Shown here: positions 1 to 8,961 of the stretch, piece by piece
How positions within the stretch are numbered: the first letter of the stretch is position 1
Layout of the letters: each line of letters begins with the position of its first letter
Source of the DNA: Prolixibacteraceae bacterium
Lineage (GTDB): Bacteria > Bacteroidota > Bacteroidia > Bacteroidales > Prolixibacteraceae
Length of the DNA: 64,000 bases
Direction of reading: 5' to 3'
NCBI GenBank assembly: GCA_023229575.1
Contig: JALNYZ010000018.1
Span: forward strand, 10,447-74,446
The notes under the pieces: generated by a model
What the model was told of the DNA's origin: nothing
The model's input: the letters and a program-made list of their open reading frames with translations, nothing else
Databases searched by the model: none
Program-made: the position numbers and the translations under genes

Positions 1-408
1 GGCAGTTTCACCTTCGAGCTTGGTGATTCCGTATATTGATTGTGGTCTGACAATATCCTTTTCATGGTAAGGAGTTGATTTATTGCCATCGAAAAGATAG
101 TCGGTAGAGATATGAATAAGTTTAGCCCCAGTTTTTTTACATTCATTGACAAGATTAACCACCGCCTCGCTGTTGATTTTTTTGGCAAGAATCTGCTCTT
201 TTTCTGCTTTATCCACAGCTGTGTATGCAGCACAGTTGACAACAGCGAATGGTTTCTCCACGACAAAGAATTTATCGACCTGTACAGAATCACAGATGTC
301 AAGTTCTTCAATGTCGGTAAATACAAATGCAAAATCCGGATATTGAGACGAGATTTCCTGAATGGAGCGTCCGAGCTGCCCCTTTGATCCAGTTACGATT
401 ATCTTCAT
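1..408 (-). CDS. rfbD: dTDP-4-dehydrorhamnose reductase, N-terminal part (cut by window edge)
   Basis: The reading frame begins with ATG at 408 and stays open to base 1, giving 136 residues of a protein that normally has about 285-300. It is an NAD(P)-binding SDR-type fold: the N-terminus reads MKIIVTGSKGQLGRSI (glycine-rich dinucleotide loop), followed by NCAAYTAVDKAE, the STDYLFDG segment and the catalytic-type YGITK (Tyr-x3-Lys). This pattern is characteristic of RfbD/RmlD, which reduces dTDP-4-keto-L-rhamnose to dTDP-L-rhamnose for cell-surface polysaccharide. The C-terminal half and any rfb neighbours lie to the left of the window. Confidence 0.88.
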   Translation of the reverse strand, partial: MKIIVTGSKGQLGRSIQEISSQYPDFAFVFTDIEELDICDSVQVDKFFVVEKPFAVVNCAAYTAVDKAEKEQILAKKINSEAVVNLVNECKKTGAKLIHISTDYLFDGNKSTPYHEKDIVRPQSIYGITKLEGETA

Positions 409-504
409 ATTATAGCTAAATTGAATGTTCGATTGTGATAGGTAAAGGTAATAGAAATGGTTAAATTCACTAAAACATATCTCTTTTCTCGCTGAAAGAG
501 TGCA

Positions 505-1968
505 TTAATCAAAGTTCTCAATTTTTTGAATCCCATTACGGTTAAACACGATACGGTATCTTTTAATATCCCATTGCTCCCTGTTTTTAGCCTGTAGAAT
601 CAGATTTAAATAGTAGATCTTCTCTCCATGCACTATTTTGAAACCTTCATCATTGTCAGGATAGTAAAGTGGAAATTCAGCATTGTCCATCTTTTGAATG
701 AAATTCGATATATTCAGTTTAAAGATTTCGTTCACCCCGGCTACCGGATATTCAACATGAGAATCAATATCCTCCCTGTTCAATTGCATAAGTGTTTGGT
801 AACGGATAATGCGTTCGCCGCCGGCCCGATTATTGGCTTCTAAAATGGAGGAACGGTCCCTTTTTTTTAATATTTCATCAGGCACGTTTTTTTCAGAAAT
901 GAAATCCATGCTCTCCTTTATCCATCCGATCTTACTTTTTCCCGTGCTTATTTTGATTTTATGATCAAAATATCGACTGTTGAATTTGTGCGCAAAATAG
1001 TAGCGAGACAGCTCTTTAATCCTGTCTTTCAACATATAACTGACAATTAACGCGACGAACATCGGCATCGTAAAAGTGCCGTATTTGTGCTGAAAAGAGA
1101 AAGCAATTACTGTGGCAAATATCATGGACAATCCTGCTGCAAGGCTAAAAAGGATCTGTTCGACCCACACGCCGTCCTTCCCTTTTTTTACATCCAGATA
1201 AAGGTTGCTCTCGGCATACTTTTTCAACATACCCAGATGGAATACCAGTTCCTGATTGTTTTTACCAATACTCTCCTCAACAACGAGATACCCTTTCACT
1301 TTTTTGTATGCGATCTCTTTGTTTATACATGCAAGCAATGCCTCTTTCGTCCTATCGTAGGTTTCCGGATGTCTCTCTTTAAGTACCTGGATCAGTCTGA
1401 AAGTATGAAATTCAAAAAGGTTCGACAAAAATTCATCTCCAAATTGATAATATTCCAATAGGTCATTAGAAACAACTGGTGCATTGAGGGTTGCAAAGTG
1501 GGAACGGTAGTGGAAGGCCATTTCTTTTATATCCGTTAGATAGGATTGAATCAAACGATCCCTGTCAATGGTTGATTTGCTACCAATAATATGGGAGACC
1601 TCTTCCCTTAGCGAACTTTTCACAATCGATAAGAACATTTTTAGCTGATATTCATAACTGTTCCTACTTTCCTTGTCTGAGAAAGAAACGAGCTTTGCAA
1701 TTGAATTGTTTAAGAAAATTGAAGGTGGAAGTTGCTGATCCGCAATGTTTTTAAGCAAGTAAGTTGGGGTAATCAGCCTGATGTGCGAGGTGAGATCTTT
1801 GTAAAATTCTTCTTTGGAGTAGGTAAACCGGTTTATGTCCAAACTGTTAGGAATGAAGATCCACATATTGAAGGCGAAATCATTGATTTTCTGTTTTTTT
1901 CCAGCAACGAACCCGACTTTCATCTCCAGGGAGAAGAAATCATGGATTTTGACATTTTCATCTATCAT
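505..1968 (-). CDS. Conserved-looking hypothetical protein with two central membrane segments
   Basis: I do not recognise a family. About 487 residues from ATG 1968; the frame also allows a TTG start at 2025 (506 residues), and ATG was preferred because it is far commoner in this window. The N-terminal half is charged and mostly helical with no signal peptide. Two adjacent hydrophobic stretches near residues 275-315 (around WVEQILFSLAAGLSMIFA and TMPMFVALIVSYML) form a hairpin, followed by a basic segment and a soluble C-terminal third rich in beta-type residues. It is probably an inner-membrane protein with large cytoplasmic domains. It runs in the same direction as rfbD (96-base gap) and the CYTH gene; function unknown. 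Confidence 0.7.
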   Translation of the reverse strand: MIDENVKIHDFFSLEMKVGFVAGKKQKINDFAFNMWIFIPNSLDINRFTYSKEEFYKDLTSHIRLITPTYLLKNIADQQLPPSIFLNNSIAKLVSFSDKESRNSYEYQLKMFLSIVKSSLREEVSHIIGSKSTIDRDRLIQSYLTDIKEMAFHYRSHFATLNAPVVSNDLLEYYQFGDEFLSNLFEFHTFRLIQVLKERHPETYDRTKEALLACINKEIAYKKVKGYLVVEESIGKNNQELVFHLGMLKKYAESNLYLDVKKGKDGVWVEQILFSLAAGLSMIFATVIAFSFQHKYGTFTMPMFVALIVSYMLKDRIKELSRYYFAHKFNSRYFDHKIKISTGKSKIGWIKESMDFISEKNVPDEILKKRDRSSILEANNRAGGERIIRYQTLMQLNREDIDSHVEYPVAGVNEIFKLNISNFIQKMDNAEFPLYYPDNDEGFKIVHGEKIYYLNLILQAKNREQWDIKRYRIVFNRNGIQKIENFD

Positions 1969-2075
1969 ACCCGGAATATGTGAAAAGCGTGACTGATTTT
2001 TAAAGATAGAAAATTTACCTGACAATTTCCGATATGCGAATGATTGCCTTCGATGGGCCTATTCTTTTACCAGGT

Positions 2076-2546
2076 TTACCACTTTGAATAGGGGGTCATT
2101 GTCAGTGCCGAATTGTAGTATTTTGTATCTCCGGTAACCTCTATGCCCAGCCATGAAGGTTTTGTAATTATCTCATTTTCAATAGATAGTTCAATTTCTG
2201 CAATAACCAAACCCATATTCTCCCCGTAAAACTCATCAACTTCAATGATATGGTTTCCTGAAATTACCTCAAATCTGGCCTTGTCGATCAGGCCGGGTTC
2301 ACATAATTTCAAAAGTTCATTTGCCTCTTCTACCAGAATCTCTTTTTCCCACTCAAACCGGGTAGTCCCTGATTCATTGCTCTCCCCCTTGACGGTAAGG
2401 AAGCCTTTTTCTCCTTTTATTCGTACCCTTACAGTTCTCCCCGGCTGGGAAGAAAGGTAACCTTGCCTGATTCGGGTAGATTTTAATGCCTCAGACTTGA
2501 AGCCTTCACTTGTGACTAAAAATTTGCGTTCAATTTCGAGTGCCAT
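2076..2546 (-). CDS. CYTH domain protein (class IV adenylate cyclase / triphosphatase superfamily)
   Basis: 156 residues, the usual length of a stand-alone bacterial CYTH domain. The N-terminus MALEIERKFLV carries the signature ExExK motif (E4, E6, K8) that binds triphosphate and metal in the tunnel fold. Further beta strands with alternating charged residues follow (RVRIKGEKGFLTVKGE, RFEWEKEI, EVDEFYGENMGLVIAEIEL), and the EIEL segment matches the C-terminal metal-binding acids. Characterised relatives hydrolyse inorganic triphosphate or thiamine triphosphate; cyclase activity cannot be inferred from this. ATG start at 2546. The gene is divergent from rpsA across a 323-base spacer. Confidence 0.88.
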   Translation of the reverse strand: MALEIERKFLVTSEGFKSEALKSTRIRQGYLSSQPGRTVRVRIKGEKGFLTVKGESNESGTTRFEWEKEILVEEANELLKLCEPGLIDKARFEVISGNHIIEVDEFYGENMGLVIAEIELSIENEIITKPSWLGIEVTGDTKYYNSALTMTPYSKW

Positions 2547-2790
2547 GGTAGCTGTTCTTTAAGAAATGTACAAGGTTGTCGTATTCAATATTTTTTAGTT
2601 GCCGGAGGTTAAAATAAGTAAAAAAATGTCAGGAACCGGCAGAATTTTTGATGCCAATAATTGATTTAAAAGACTCATTTTTAGAATCTGGTTTTGCCTT
2701 GGAAAGCGGACGCTATTGATTCCTCCGGGGATCGCTTAAAATCCGTAAATATCAATTAGTTATACCTGGAAACTATTTTTTGAAATTGGA

Positions 2791-2820
2791 TTGTTTATTT
2801 GAGAAAATAATGTACCTTTG
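2791..2820 (+). promoter_or_regulatory. Bacteroidota-type promoter of rpsA
   Basis: TTG at 2791-2793, a 19-base spacer and TACCTTTG at 2813-2820 match the Bacteroidota housekeeping consensus (TTG/TTTG-N19-TAnnTTTG). Transcription would start about 40 bases before the rpsA ATG at 2870. It lies in the 323-base divergent spacer 2547-2869, in which I see no other feature and no promoter facing the CYTH gene. Confidence 0.75.
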
Positions 2821-2869
2821 CGCCCGTTCAAAATAATGTCTAATTTATTAATTTTAAGAGAATTTTAAA

Positions 2870-4960
2870 ATGAGTGAAATCAATGAAAATCTGGAAGTAA
2901 ACGAAACAGCTGAGAATTCCGCTGTTGAGTCAACTCTCCAGGTCGAAGAAGTAACAGAAGCGGCTTCGGTAGCTGAAGAAGCAGCTCCCTTGGTTGAAGA
3001 GGTAGCCGCAGTAATTGAAGAACCGGTAGTTGAAGAAATTGCTCCTGTTGCTGAGGAGGTTGCAGTAGTTGCTGAGGAAGTTACTCCTGTTGCCGAGGAA
3101 GTTGCTGTAGTAGCTGAAAAGCCGGCAAAAAAGGAGAAAAAAGTTGCAGCCGAAAAACCAGTGCTTGTTGAAACTGTTTTAGCTGCAACAAACGAAGAGG
3201 AATTTGACTGGGATGCTTTTGAAGGTAAAAAACCTACGGCTGGTTCAACCTCAAAACAAACGATGACCGAGATGTACGACAATACACTCTCCATTCTTCA
3301 GGAAAAAGAGTGTGTCGACGGTATCGTGATCTCCATGAACAAACGTGAGGTTGTTGTCAACATTGGCTACAAATCTGACGGTATTGTTTCTGTAAACGAA
3401 TTCCGTTACAACCCAAACCTGAAAATTGGCGACAAGGTTGAGGTTTATGTTGAAACATTGGAAGACAAAAAAGGTCAGTTAACCCTATCCCATAAAAAAG
3501 CCCGTGCAATGCGCAGCTGGGACCGCGTTAATTCTGCCCTCGAAAACGACGAAATTATTACCGGATTTATCAAATGTCGTACCAAAGGCGGTATGATCGT
3601 TGATGTATTTGGAATTGAGGCCTTCTTACCAGGATCTCAAATTGATGTTAAACCCATCCGCGATTATGACATCTATGTTGGAAAGACAATGGAATTCAAA
3701 GTTGTTAAAATCAACCATGAATTCAGAAACGTTGTGGTTTCCCACAAAGCGCTTATCGAGGCTGAGTTGGAACAGCAGAAGAAAGACATCATCTCCAAGC
3801 TTGAAAAAGGTCAGGTTCTCGAAGGAACTGTTAAAAATATCACCTCATATGGTGTATTCATCGACTTGGGTGGCGTAGATGGTTTGATCCACATTACAGA
3901 CCTTAGCTGGGGACGAGTGGCACATCCGAACGAAATTGTTCAGCTGGATGAAAAAATCAACGTGGTTATTCTTGACTTTGATGATGAGAAGAAGAGAATC
4001 GCCCTTGGTTTGAAGCAACTTGCATCCCACCCATGGGACAATGTTAGCGCTGATCTCAAAGTTGGCGATGTTGTCAAAGGCAAAGTTGTAGTTATTGCCG
4101 ATTACGGCGCCTTCATCGAAATCGCTCCCGGAGTGGAAGGTTTGATCCACGTTTCAGAAATGAGCTGGTCACAGCATCTTCGTTCTGCCCAGGACTTCCT
4201 GAAGGTAGGCGAAGAGGTTGAAGCAACCATTCTTACCCTTGACCGCGATGAACACAAAATGTCTCTTGGTATCAAGCAGATGAAAAATGATCCATGGTCA
4301 TTGATTGAAAGTAAATATGCCATTGGAACTTCTCATACTGCTAAGGTTCGCAACTTTACCAACTTTGGTGTATTCGTCGAAATCGAAGAGGGAGTTGATG
4401 GCTTGATCCATATCAGCGATCTTAGCTGGACCAAAAAGATCAAACATCCTTCAGAATTCACATCTATCGGCTCGGAAATTGAAGTTCAGGTACTCGACAT
4501 CGACAAAGAAAACCGTCGTTTGAGCCTTGGGCACAAACAATTGGAAGAGAACCCATGGGATGTTTTCGAAACCATCTTTACTGTTGATTCTATCCACGAA
4601 GGAACCGTTATTGACTTGTTCGACAAGGGTGCCGTCATCTCACTCCCATATGGGGTTGAGGGCTTTGCTACCCCACGTCACCTGGTAAAGGAAGATGGAT
4701 CCCACGTTAAAATGGATGAGAAGCTGGAATTCAAAGTAATCGAATTCTCGAAATCAGCCAAGAGGATTATCCTCTCCCATTCACGTGTTTACGAAGATGT
4801 GAAGAAAACTGAAGATACCGCCAAGAAGAAAGCAGCTACCAAGCAGACCGCACCAAAGAGTGTTAAAACGGTGAAAGACAACATCGAAAAGACTACTTTG
4901 GGCGACATCAGCGAACTTGCCGCTTTACGCACCCAAATGGAAGAAAACGAGAAAAAATAG
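2870..4960 (+). CDS. rpsA: 30S ribosomal protein S1 with long acidic N-terminal extension
   Basis: 696 residues. After a low-complexity Glu/Ala/Val N-terminus (about residues 1-105) the protein consists of successive S1 RNA-binding domains. The best ones show the typical strand pattern GxVxxxxxxGxxVDxxGxxGLxHxSDLSW: YGVFIDLGGVDGLIHITDLS, YGAFIEIAPGVEGLIHVSEM and FGVFVEIEEGVDGLIHISDL. Six S1 units fit the length, the first and last being more diverged. S1 helps the 30S subunit bind mRNA, which matters in Bacteroidota where Shine-Dalgarno sites are weak. The tail contains a near-perfect 14-residue tandem repeat (PVAEEVAVVAE at residues 59-69 and 73-83). The C-terminus is Lys-rich. Strong promoter immediately upstream. 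Confidence 0.95.
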   Translation: MSEINENLEVNETAENSAVESTLQVEEVTEAASVAEEAAPLVEEVAAVIEEPVVEEIAPVAEEVAVVAEEVTPVAEEVAVVAEKPAKKEKKVAAEKPVLVETVLAATNEEEFDWDAFEGKKPTAGSTSKQTMTEMYDNTLSILQEKECVDGIVISMNKREVVVNIGYKSDGIVSVNEFRYNPNLKIGDKVEVYVETLEDKKGQLTLSHKKARAMRSWDRVNSALENDEIITGFIKCRTKGGMIVDVFGIEAFLPGSQIDVKPIRDYDIYVGKTMEFKVVKINHEFRNVVVSHKALIEAELEQQKKDIISKLEKGQVLEGTVKNITSYGVFIDLGGVDGLIHITDLSWGRVAHPNEIVQLDEKINVVILDFDDEKKRIALGLKQLASHPWDNVSADLKVGDVVKGKVVVIADYGAFIEIAPGVEGLIHVSEMSWSQHLRSAQDFLKVGEEVEATILTLDRDEHKMSLGIKQMKNDPWSLIESKYAIGTSHTAKVRNFTNFGVFVEIEEGVDGLIHISDLSWTKKIKHPSEFTSIGSEIEVQVLDIDKENRRLSLGHKQLEENPWDVFETIFTVDSIHEGTVIDLFDKGAVISLPYGVEGFATPRHLVKEDGSHVKMDEKLEFKVIEFSKSAKRIILSHSRVYEDVKKTEDTAKKKAATKQTAPKSVKTVKDNIEKTTLGDISELAALRTQMEENEKK

Positions 4961-4979
4961 ATCTTCTTTCCTCCCCGCC

Positions 4980-5318
4980 ATGAATTTCAGTGTTCTGAAA
5001 TATGGTTCGTATACATGCATCACAGTCTCCAACGAAAAATTGGATGCTATGATGGCCCCGGATATAAAGGCAGAACTGGCTGGAATTATTGGAAATGGTG
5101 AGCGGAATATTTTGGTTGATCTTACTGGTTGCAGCTACTGCGACTCTTCTGGTTTGAGCGCCCTCTTACTCGGTAATCGGCTCTGCAAAAATGCAAACGG
5201 GAGTTTTGTCCTTTTCGGACTCACTCCCCCGGTAAAAGGGATGATCGATCTGATCGGATTTGAATCGGTTCTGAAAGTGGCGGAATCCAGGGAGGCGGCA
5301 AGGCAATTGTTGTTATAA
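4980..5318 (+). CDS. STAS domain protein (anti-sigma factor antagonist-like)
   Basis: 112 residues from ATG 4980; longer starts would overlap rpsA and add 21 non-homologous residues, so the ATG 20 bases after the rpsA stop was chosen. The STAS fold is visible: ILVDLTGCSYCDSSGLSALL holds the DSSGL loop in which SpoIIAA-type proteins are phosphorylated on Ser, here within CDSSG. The C-terminal half (GSFVLFGLTPPVKGMIDLIG) is the usual helix-strand-helix end. Such proteins bind an anti-sigma or switch kinase partner. No kinase, phosphatase or STAS-binding partner lies nearby. It is probably cotranscribed with rpsA and ends at a strong terminator. Confidence 0.85.
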   Translation: MNFSVLKYGSYTCITVSNEKLDAMMAPDIKAELAGIIGNGERNILVDLTGCSYCDSSGLSALLLGNRLCKNANGSFVLFGLTPPVKGMIDLIGFESVLKVAESREAARQLLL

Positions 5319-5342
5319 TTAAAAATGGTCAGTCCAAATAAT

Positions 5343-5372
5343 AAAAACCCGGCATTTTTGTCGGGTTTTTTT
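5343..5372 (+). terminator. Rho-independent terminator after the STAS gene
   Basis: Nine-base-pair stem AAAAACCCG (5343-5351) / CGGGTTTTT (5362-5370) with a 10-base loop, running into T residues. It closes the rpsA-STAS unit before the RNase Z gene. Confidence 0.85.
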
Positions 5373-5414
5373 ATCTTTGATTGAATCGATTAAATAGGCT
5401 TTAATCATTGGTTT

Positions 5415-6329
5415 ATGAATACATTCTCCGTAACCATACTCGGAAGTTCCTCGGCCCTGCCAACCTCTCAGAGGTTTCCTACTTCACAAGTAGTAAAACT
5501 GAATGAGCAGCTGTTCCTAATCGACTGCGGAGAGGGGACACAAATTCAGTTGAGGAAATTCAAATTCAAAATGGGCCGGATCAACCATATCTTCATTTCC
5601 CACCTTCACGGAGATCACATTTATGGTTTACCAGGATTAATCTCGTCGCTGGTGCTTTACGGGAAGAAGGGGGAGTTGCACATTCACGCGCATTCAGACC
5701 TACAGCAGATGATGGAAGGGATGATGAAATTTATGAATGAAGTGAAGGAGCTAAAAGTCATTTACCATCCATTGAATTTTAGGCGAAATTCTGTTGTTTT
5801 TGAAGACAACAGAATCCGTATAACCTCATTCCCCCTGAAGCACCGGATTGCCTGTTGCGGCTTTCTTTTTCAGGAACTTCCCACCGGGAAACATCTGGAC
5901 AAGAATGCCATTGCAAAGTACGATATTCCGGTTTCACAAAGGATGAATATTAAAAACGGGGCAGATCTTATTCTGGCCGACGGAACCATTATTTCCAATA
6001 TCGAAATTACCATCCCTGCCAATCCCACAAGGAGTTACGGATTTTGTACAGACACCATTGCACTCAGCAAGATTGTTCCAACGATTGCCGGGGTAGACTT
6101 GCTTTACCATGAAGCCACTTTTGCTGCCGATCTTACCGATCTCGCGAAAAAAACCTATCATGCTACTTCTGTTCAGGCAGCCAATATTGCAGTTGCGGCA
6201 GCCGCCAAAAAGTTAGTGATCGGCCATTTCTCATCCCGGTACAAGGATATCTCATTTCTGGTTGATGAGGCCCGCACCATCTTCCCGGAAACATATGCAG
6301 CCAATGACGGCGACTGTTATGAACTGTAA
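5415..6329 (+). CDS. rnz: Ribonuclease Z (tRNA 3'-end endonuclease)
   Basis: 304 residues, the normal size of the short-form RNase Z. The metallo-beta-lactamase zinc motif is intact as FISHLHGDHIYGLPG (HxHxDH). The N-terminus MNTFSVTILGSSSALPTSQR and FLIDCGEGTQIQLRK match the tRNase Z start, and later zinc-binding positions are seen in LLYHEATF and KLVIGHFSSRY. The enzyme cuts the 3' trailer from pre-tRNA; the two tRNA-Asp genes in this window lack an encoded CCA, consistent with a need for it. ATG start, 42 bases downstream of a terminator; convergent with the helicase gene. Confidence 0.95.
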   Translation: MNTFSVTILGSSSALPTSQRFPTSQVVKLNEQLFLIDCGEGTQIQLRKFKFKMGRINHIFISHLHGDHIYGLPGLISSLVLYGKKGELHIHAHSDLQQMMEGMMKFMNEVKELKVIYHPLNFRRNSVVFEDNRIRITSFPLKHRIACCGFLFQELPTGKHLDKNAIAKYDIPVSQRMNIKNGADLILADGTIISNIEITIPANPTRSYGFCTDTIALSKIVPTIAGVDLLYHEATFAADLTDLAKKTYHATSVQAANIAVAAAAKKLVIGHFSSRYKDISFLVDEARTIFPETYAANDGDCYEL

Positions 6330-6370
6330 CTGAACTATTCCAAACTAAGAAAACTTTTCAAACCTTTTCC

Positions 6371-7795
6371 TCAAACAGAAAGTTCAAAGAAATCCTTGTG
6401 AAAATTTACCAGGTATAACTTTTCCTCAGCTCTGGTAAATGCCGTATAAAACCACCTGAGAAATTCACGGTCGATCATTTCAGCAGTCAAATACCCATGG
6501 TCAAGGAAAACAGCTTTCCACTGTCCCCCCTGGGCCTTGTGGCAGGTAACGGCATAGGAATATTTGACCTGTAATGCATTGAAATAGGGGTCCTCTCTGA
6601 TCTTTTTCCATCGCTCCCTTTTGTTCCGGATCTCTTCGTAATCTTCCGAAATTGCTTCGAACAAACTTTTATTCTCCTCAGAAGTCAATGCCGGGGCCTC
6701 CGCAGTTAGTGTTTCAAGCAAAATTTTGCATTCAATCTCCAGATCCTGGTAATCAACCAACCGTAGGACAACATTGGCAAAATGAAATCCATATCGCTCT
6801 TCCTGCTTTTTAATCCTGATGATCTCGGCTATATCTCCGTTGGCAATGAAATCAAGTTCTTCCAACTGTTTGGACCAGTGGTAATTATTTTTGACGATCA
6901 TCAAAAGGTCCCCTTTGCTGATTTGATCTTCCTGATAAAGAATGGTACGCCGGATCCCTTCGTTAAATAGATTGGCCCTTTTGTTGGAGCGGGTAATGAC
7001 GATTGTCTCTTCCATCCCAATCCGGTTGTAACAATTTGAGATTTCATCAATTAATTGATCACCTCCTAGTTGAATGACATCCTGATTCCCTTCCATTTTG
7101 AGATGCCAAAATCCGGTAGGGGAATCTTCAAGGATGCGGTTTCTTATGGAAGTAGCATTCAGGAGAATTCCTGAATCCAACGATTGCCTTACAACCTCTT
7201 TCAACTCCTTCTCAATCACCTGCATGCCGAAAAGTGACAACTCTTCTCTATCCAACGCCGGACTTACTTGTAGCCCGACTGGAGGCAACTGGGCTGTATC
7301 TCCGGAGATGACAAGCTTACAATTGCTCCCCCCGGTAACATATTCGACCAGGTCAGACAGCAGGTAGCCTGATCCAAAGACACTGTGATCCTGCGGCATA
7401 TTTGAGATCATTGACGCTTCATCCACAATAAAGATGGCGTTTTTTGCCAGGTTTCTATCGAGAGAAAATTTACTTGCACCATCGGCTGCAGATTGTTGAC
7501 GATAGATCTTTTTGTGAATGGTAGAGGCCGGTTTTCCGCTCTGATTGGAAAGTACTTTGGCAGCCCTCCCTGTCGGCGCCAAAAGCACAAATCTGATTTT
7601 CAATTCGTCGAGCACTTTAACCAGCGCACTGATAGCAGAGGTTTTGCCGGTGCCGGCATAGCCCTTCAACAGGAACAATCTGTCTGATTCGCTATTGGAG
7701 ACGAATTCAGCCAGCGAGTCAATCATCTCCTTTTGACCAGTTGTCGGATCATGCCCTAACTTCTGAAGGATCAAACCGGAGATAAAGTTTTTCAT
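6371..7795 (-). CDS. RecD-like ATP-dependent DNA helicase (superfamily 1)
   Basis: About 474 residues from ATG 7795; an in-frame ATG at 7837 adds 14 residues (MGIFLKANHKSNNL), which look unlike a helicase N-terminus. Walker A is GYAGTGKTSAISAL, Walker B is AIFIVDEASMIS, and later SF1 motifs include LVISGDTAQLPPVG, IVITRSNKRAN and, near the C-terminus, YSYAVTCHKAQGGQW and FYTAFTRAEEKLYL (UvrD_C_2-type motifs V and VI). This is the compact one-subunit RecD-type helicase common in Bacteroidota, distinct from full RecBCD. A minus-strand promoter lies at 8014-7985. Its role is probably DNA repair or recombination; the precise substrate is unknown. Confidence 0.88.
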   Translation of the reverse strand: MKNFISGLILQKLGHDPTTGQKEMIDSLAEFVSNSESDRLFLLKGYAGTGKTSAISALVKVLDELKIRFVLLAPTGRAAKVLSNQSGKPASTIHKKIYRQQSAADGASKFSLDRNLAKNAIFIVDEASMISNMPQDHSVFGSGYLLSDLVEYVTGGSNCKLVISGDTAQLPPVGLQVSPALDREELSLFGMQVIEKELKEVVRQSLDSGILLNATSIRNRILEDSPTGFWHLKMEGNQDVIQLGGDQLIDEISNCYNRIGMEETIVITRSNKRANLFNEGIRRTILYQEDQISKGDLLMIVKNNYHWSKQLEELDFIANGDIAEIIRIKKQEERYGFHFANVVLRLVDYQDLEIECKILLETLTAEAPALTSEENKSLFEAISEDYEEIRNKRERWKKIREDPYFNALQVKYSYAVTCHKAQGGQWKAVFLDHGYLTAEMIDREFLRWFYTAFTRAEEKLYLVNFHKDFFELSV

Positions 7796-7984
7796 AAGAT
7801 TGTTGCTTTTGTGATTCGCTTTGAGGAAAATCCCCAATAAAGTTTCGCTGATATTTGTTCCTTCTATTCGGGGATGATTGTTCGGGCAACTGAATTTTGC
7901 CCTTTGATTTACTGTAGTCGATAATTTTTTTAAATTTGTAGATTGTCAACCAATTTATTGCGCAAACAATAAGAATATTCAGGG

Positions 7985-8014
7985 CAAACATATTGATTTT
8001 TTATTGTCATTCAA
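7985..8014 (-). promoter_or_regulatory. Bacteroidota-type promoter facing the helicase gene
   Basis: Read on the minus strand: TTG (8014-8012), 19 bases, TATGTTTG (7992-7985). It implies a leader of about 180 bases before ATG 7795. The remaining spacer 7796-8109 holds an 80-codon minus-strand frame whose ATG (7991) overlaps the -7 box, so that frame is probably not translated; nothing else was recognised there. Confidence 0.55.
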
Positions 8015-8109
8015 CGCAATAAATTATCATAAGTTGCGACCTTCATTGTGCTGTAAGCTGAATTCACGAGAAGAAGTTTGCAGCAATTGAAAACCTTTAA
8101 ATAAATCCA

Positions 8110-8961
8110 ATGCACGACATCTGTTTTATCGACAAATCATTCGATCCCGAACAGACCAATTTATATCATTTATCCATCCAAATCAGTCTGGATGGATTCT
8201 CTTATGCTATCCTGGATATTCCAAGGGGCAAGTACACGGTATTGAAATCTGCCAACTTATTCCTTAAAAGGCCAAGATTACTTTTTATGAAGGTGAGGGA
8301 GTTGATGAATGAAGATGAACACCTGAACCTGAAATATAAGAGTATAGAAATTGTCTACTCTTCAGAAAATTTCACACTTGTTCCTCATGCATTTTATCAG
8401 CAGGGATCCGCGGATAAATTTTTTGGATTCAATCACTCTGCAGAGAGAGGTTTTGTAGTAGACAAGACGTTGCTAACAAAGGCTGAAGCTTGGTGTATTT
8501 TTAATATTCCTGAAAATTTGAAAGAATTTTTAGCGCTGAAGTATCCGAAAGCTACGATCCGGCACAATCTTTATCCGCTGGTTGAGAGAGCATTGAAGGA
8601 AAATAAAAATTTCCCGGAGCGAAAGCAGGTGCACATTAATTTCTTCAGGTCTTGTTTTGAACTGATTGTTCTGTCAGGTACGAAATTGCAACTTTGCAAT
8701 CAATTTAACTACTCAGGCGAAAACGATATTAGCTATTTTGTACTGTATGTATTTGATCAGTTAAAACTCCCGCCGGATACCACAGAACTGGTCATTCATG
8801 GCCTGATGCAACAAACTGATCCAATATACCAGACACTCAGGAAATATATCAGAAAAACCAGTTTTGCACGACCCACCTCTCTTTTCAATTACAGTTATAC
8901 CTTTAATCAGTTGCCGGATCATTATTTTACATCATTATTGGATCTATACAAATGCGAATAA
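8110..8961 (+). CDS. DUF3822 family protein
   Basis: 283 residues, typical for this Bacteroidota-restricted family. The N-terminus (CFIDKSFDPEQTNLYHLSIQ, then ISLDGFSYAILD), the central VYSSENFTLVPHAFY and HNLYPLVERAL, and the late INFFRSCFELIVL are the pattern I associate with DUF3822. The fold is thought to resemble actin-like ATPase-type proteins, but no biochemical role is established. No signal peptide or membrane segment. Its stop overlaps the rsmD start by 10 bases (8952-8961), so the two are translationally coupled, an arrangement I recall as common for this family. Confidence 0.75.
   Translation: MHDICFIDKSFDPEQTNLYHLSIQISLDGFSYAILDIPRGKYTVLKSANLFLKRPRLLFMKVRELMNEDEHLNLKYKSIEIVYSSENFTLVPHAFYQQGSADKFFGFNHSAERGFVVDKTLLTKAEAWCIFNIPENLKEFLALKYPKATIRHNLYPLVERALKENKNFPERKQVHINFFRSCFELIVLSGTKLQLCNQFNYSGENDISYFVLYVFDQLKLPPDTTELVIHGLMQQTDPIYQTLRKYIRKTSFARPTSLFNYSYTFNQLPDHYFTSLLDLYKCE

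Noticed and set aside
2854..3294. 146-codon Ser/Thr/Ala-rich minus-strand frame
   Set aside because: It is the shadow of the repetitive acidic N-terminus of rpsA; composition follows from the Glu/Val/Ala codons on the other strand.
7749..7991. 80-codon minus-strand frame with a hydrophobic N-terminus upstream of the helicase gene
   Set aside because: It overlaps the helicase N-terminus, its ATG overlaps the -7 box of a good promoter (so it would not be transcribed in full), and it shows no recognisable family.
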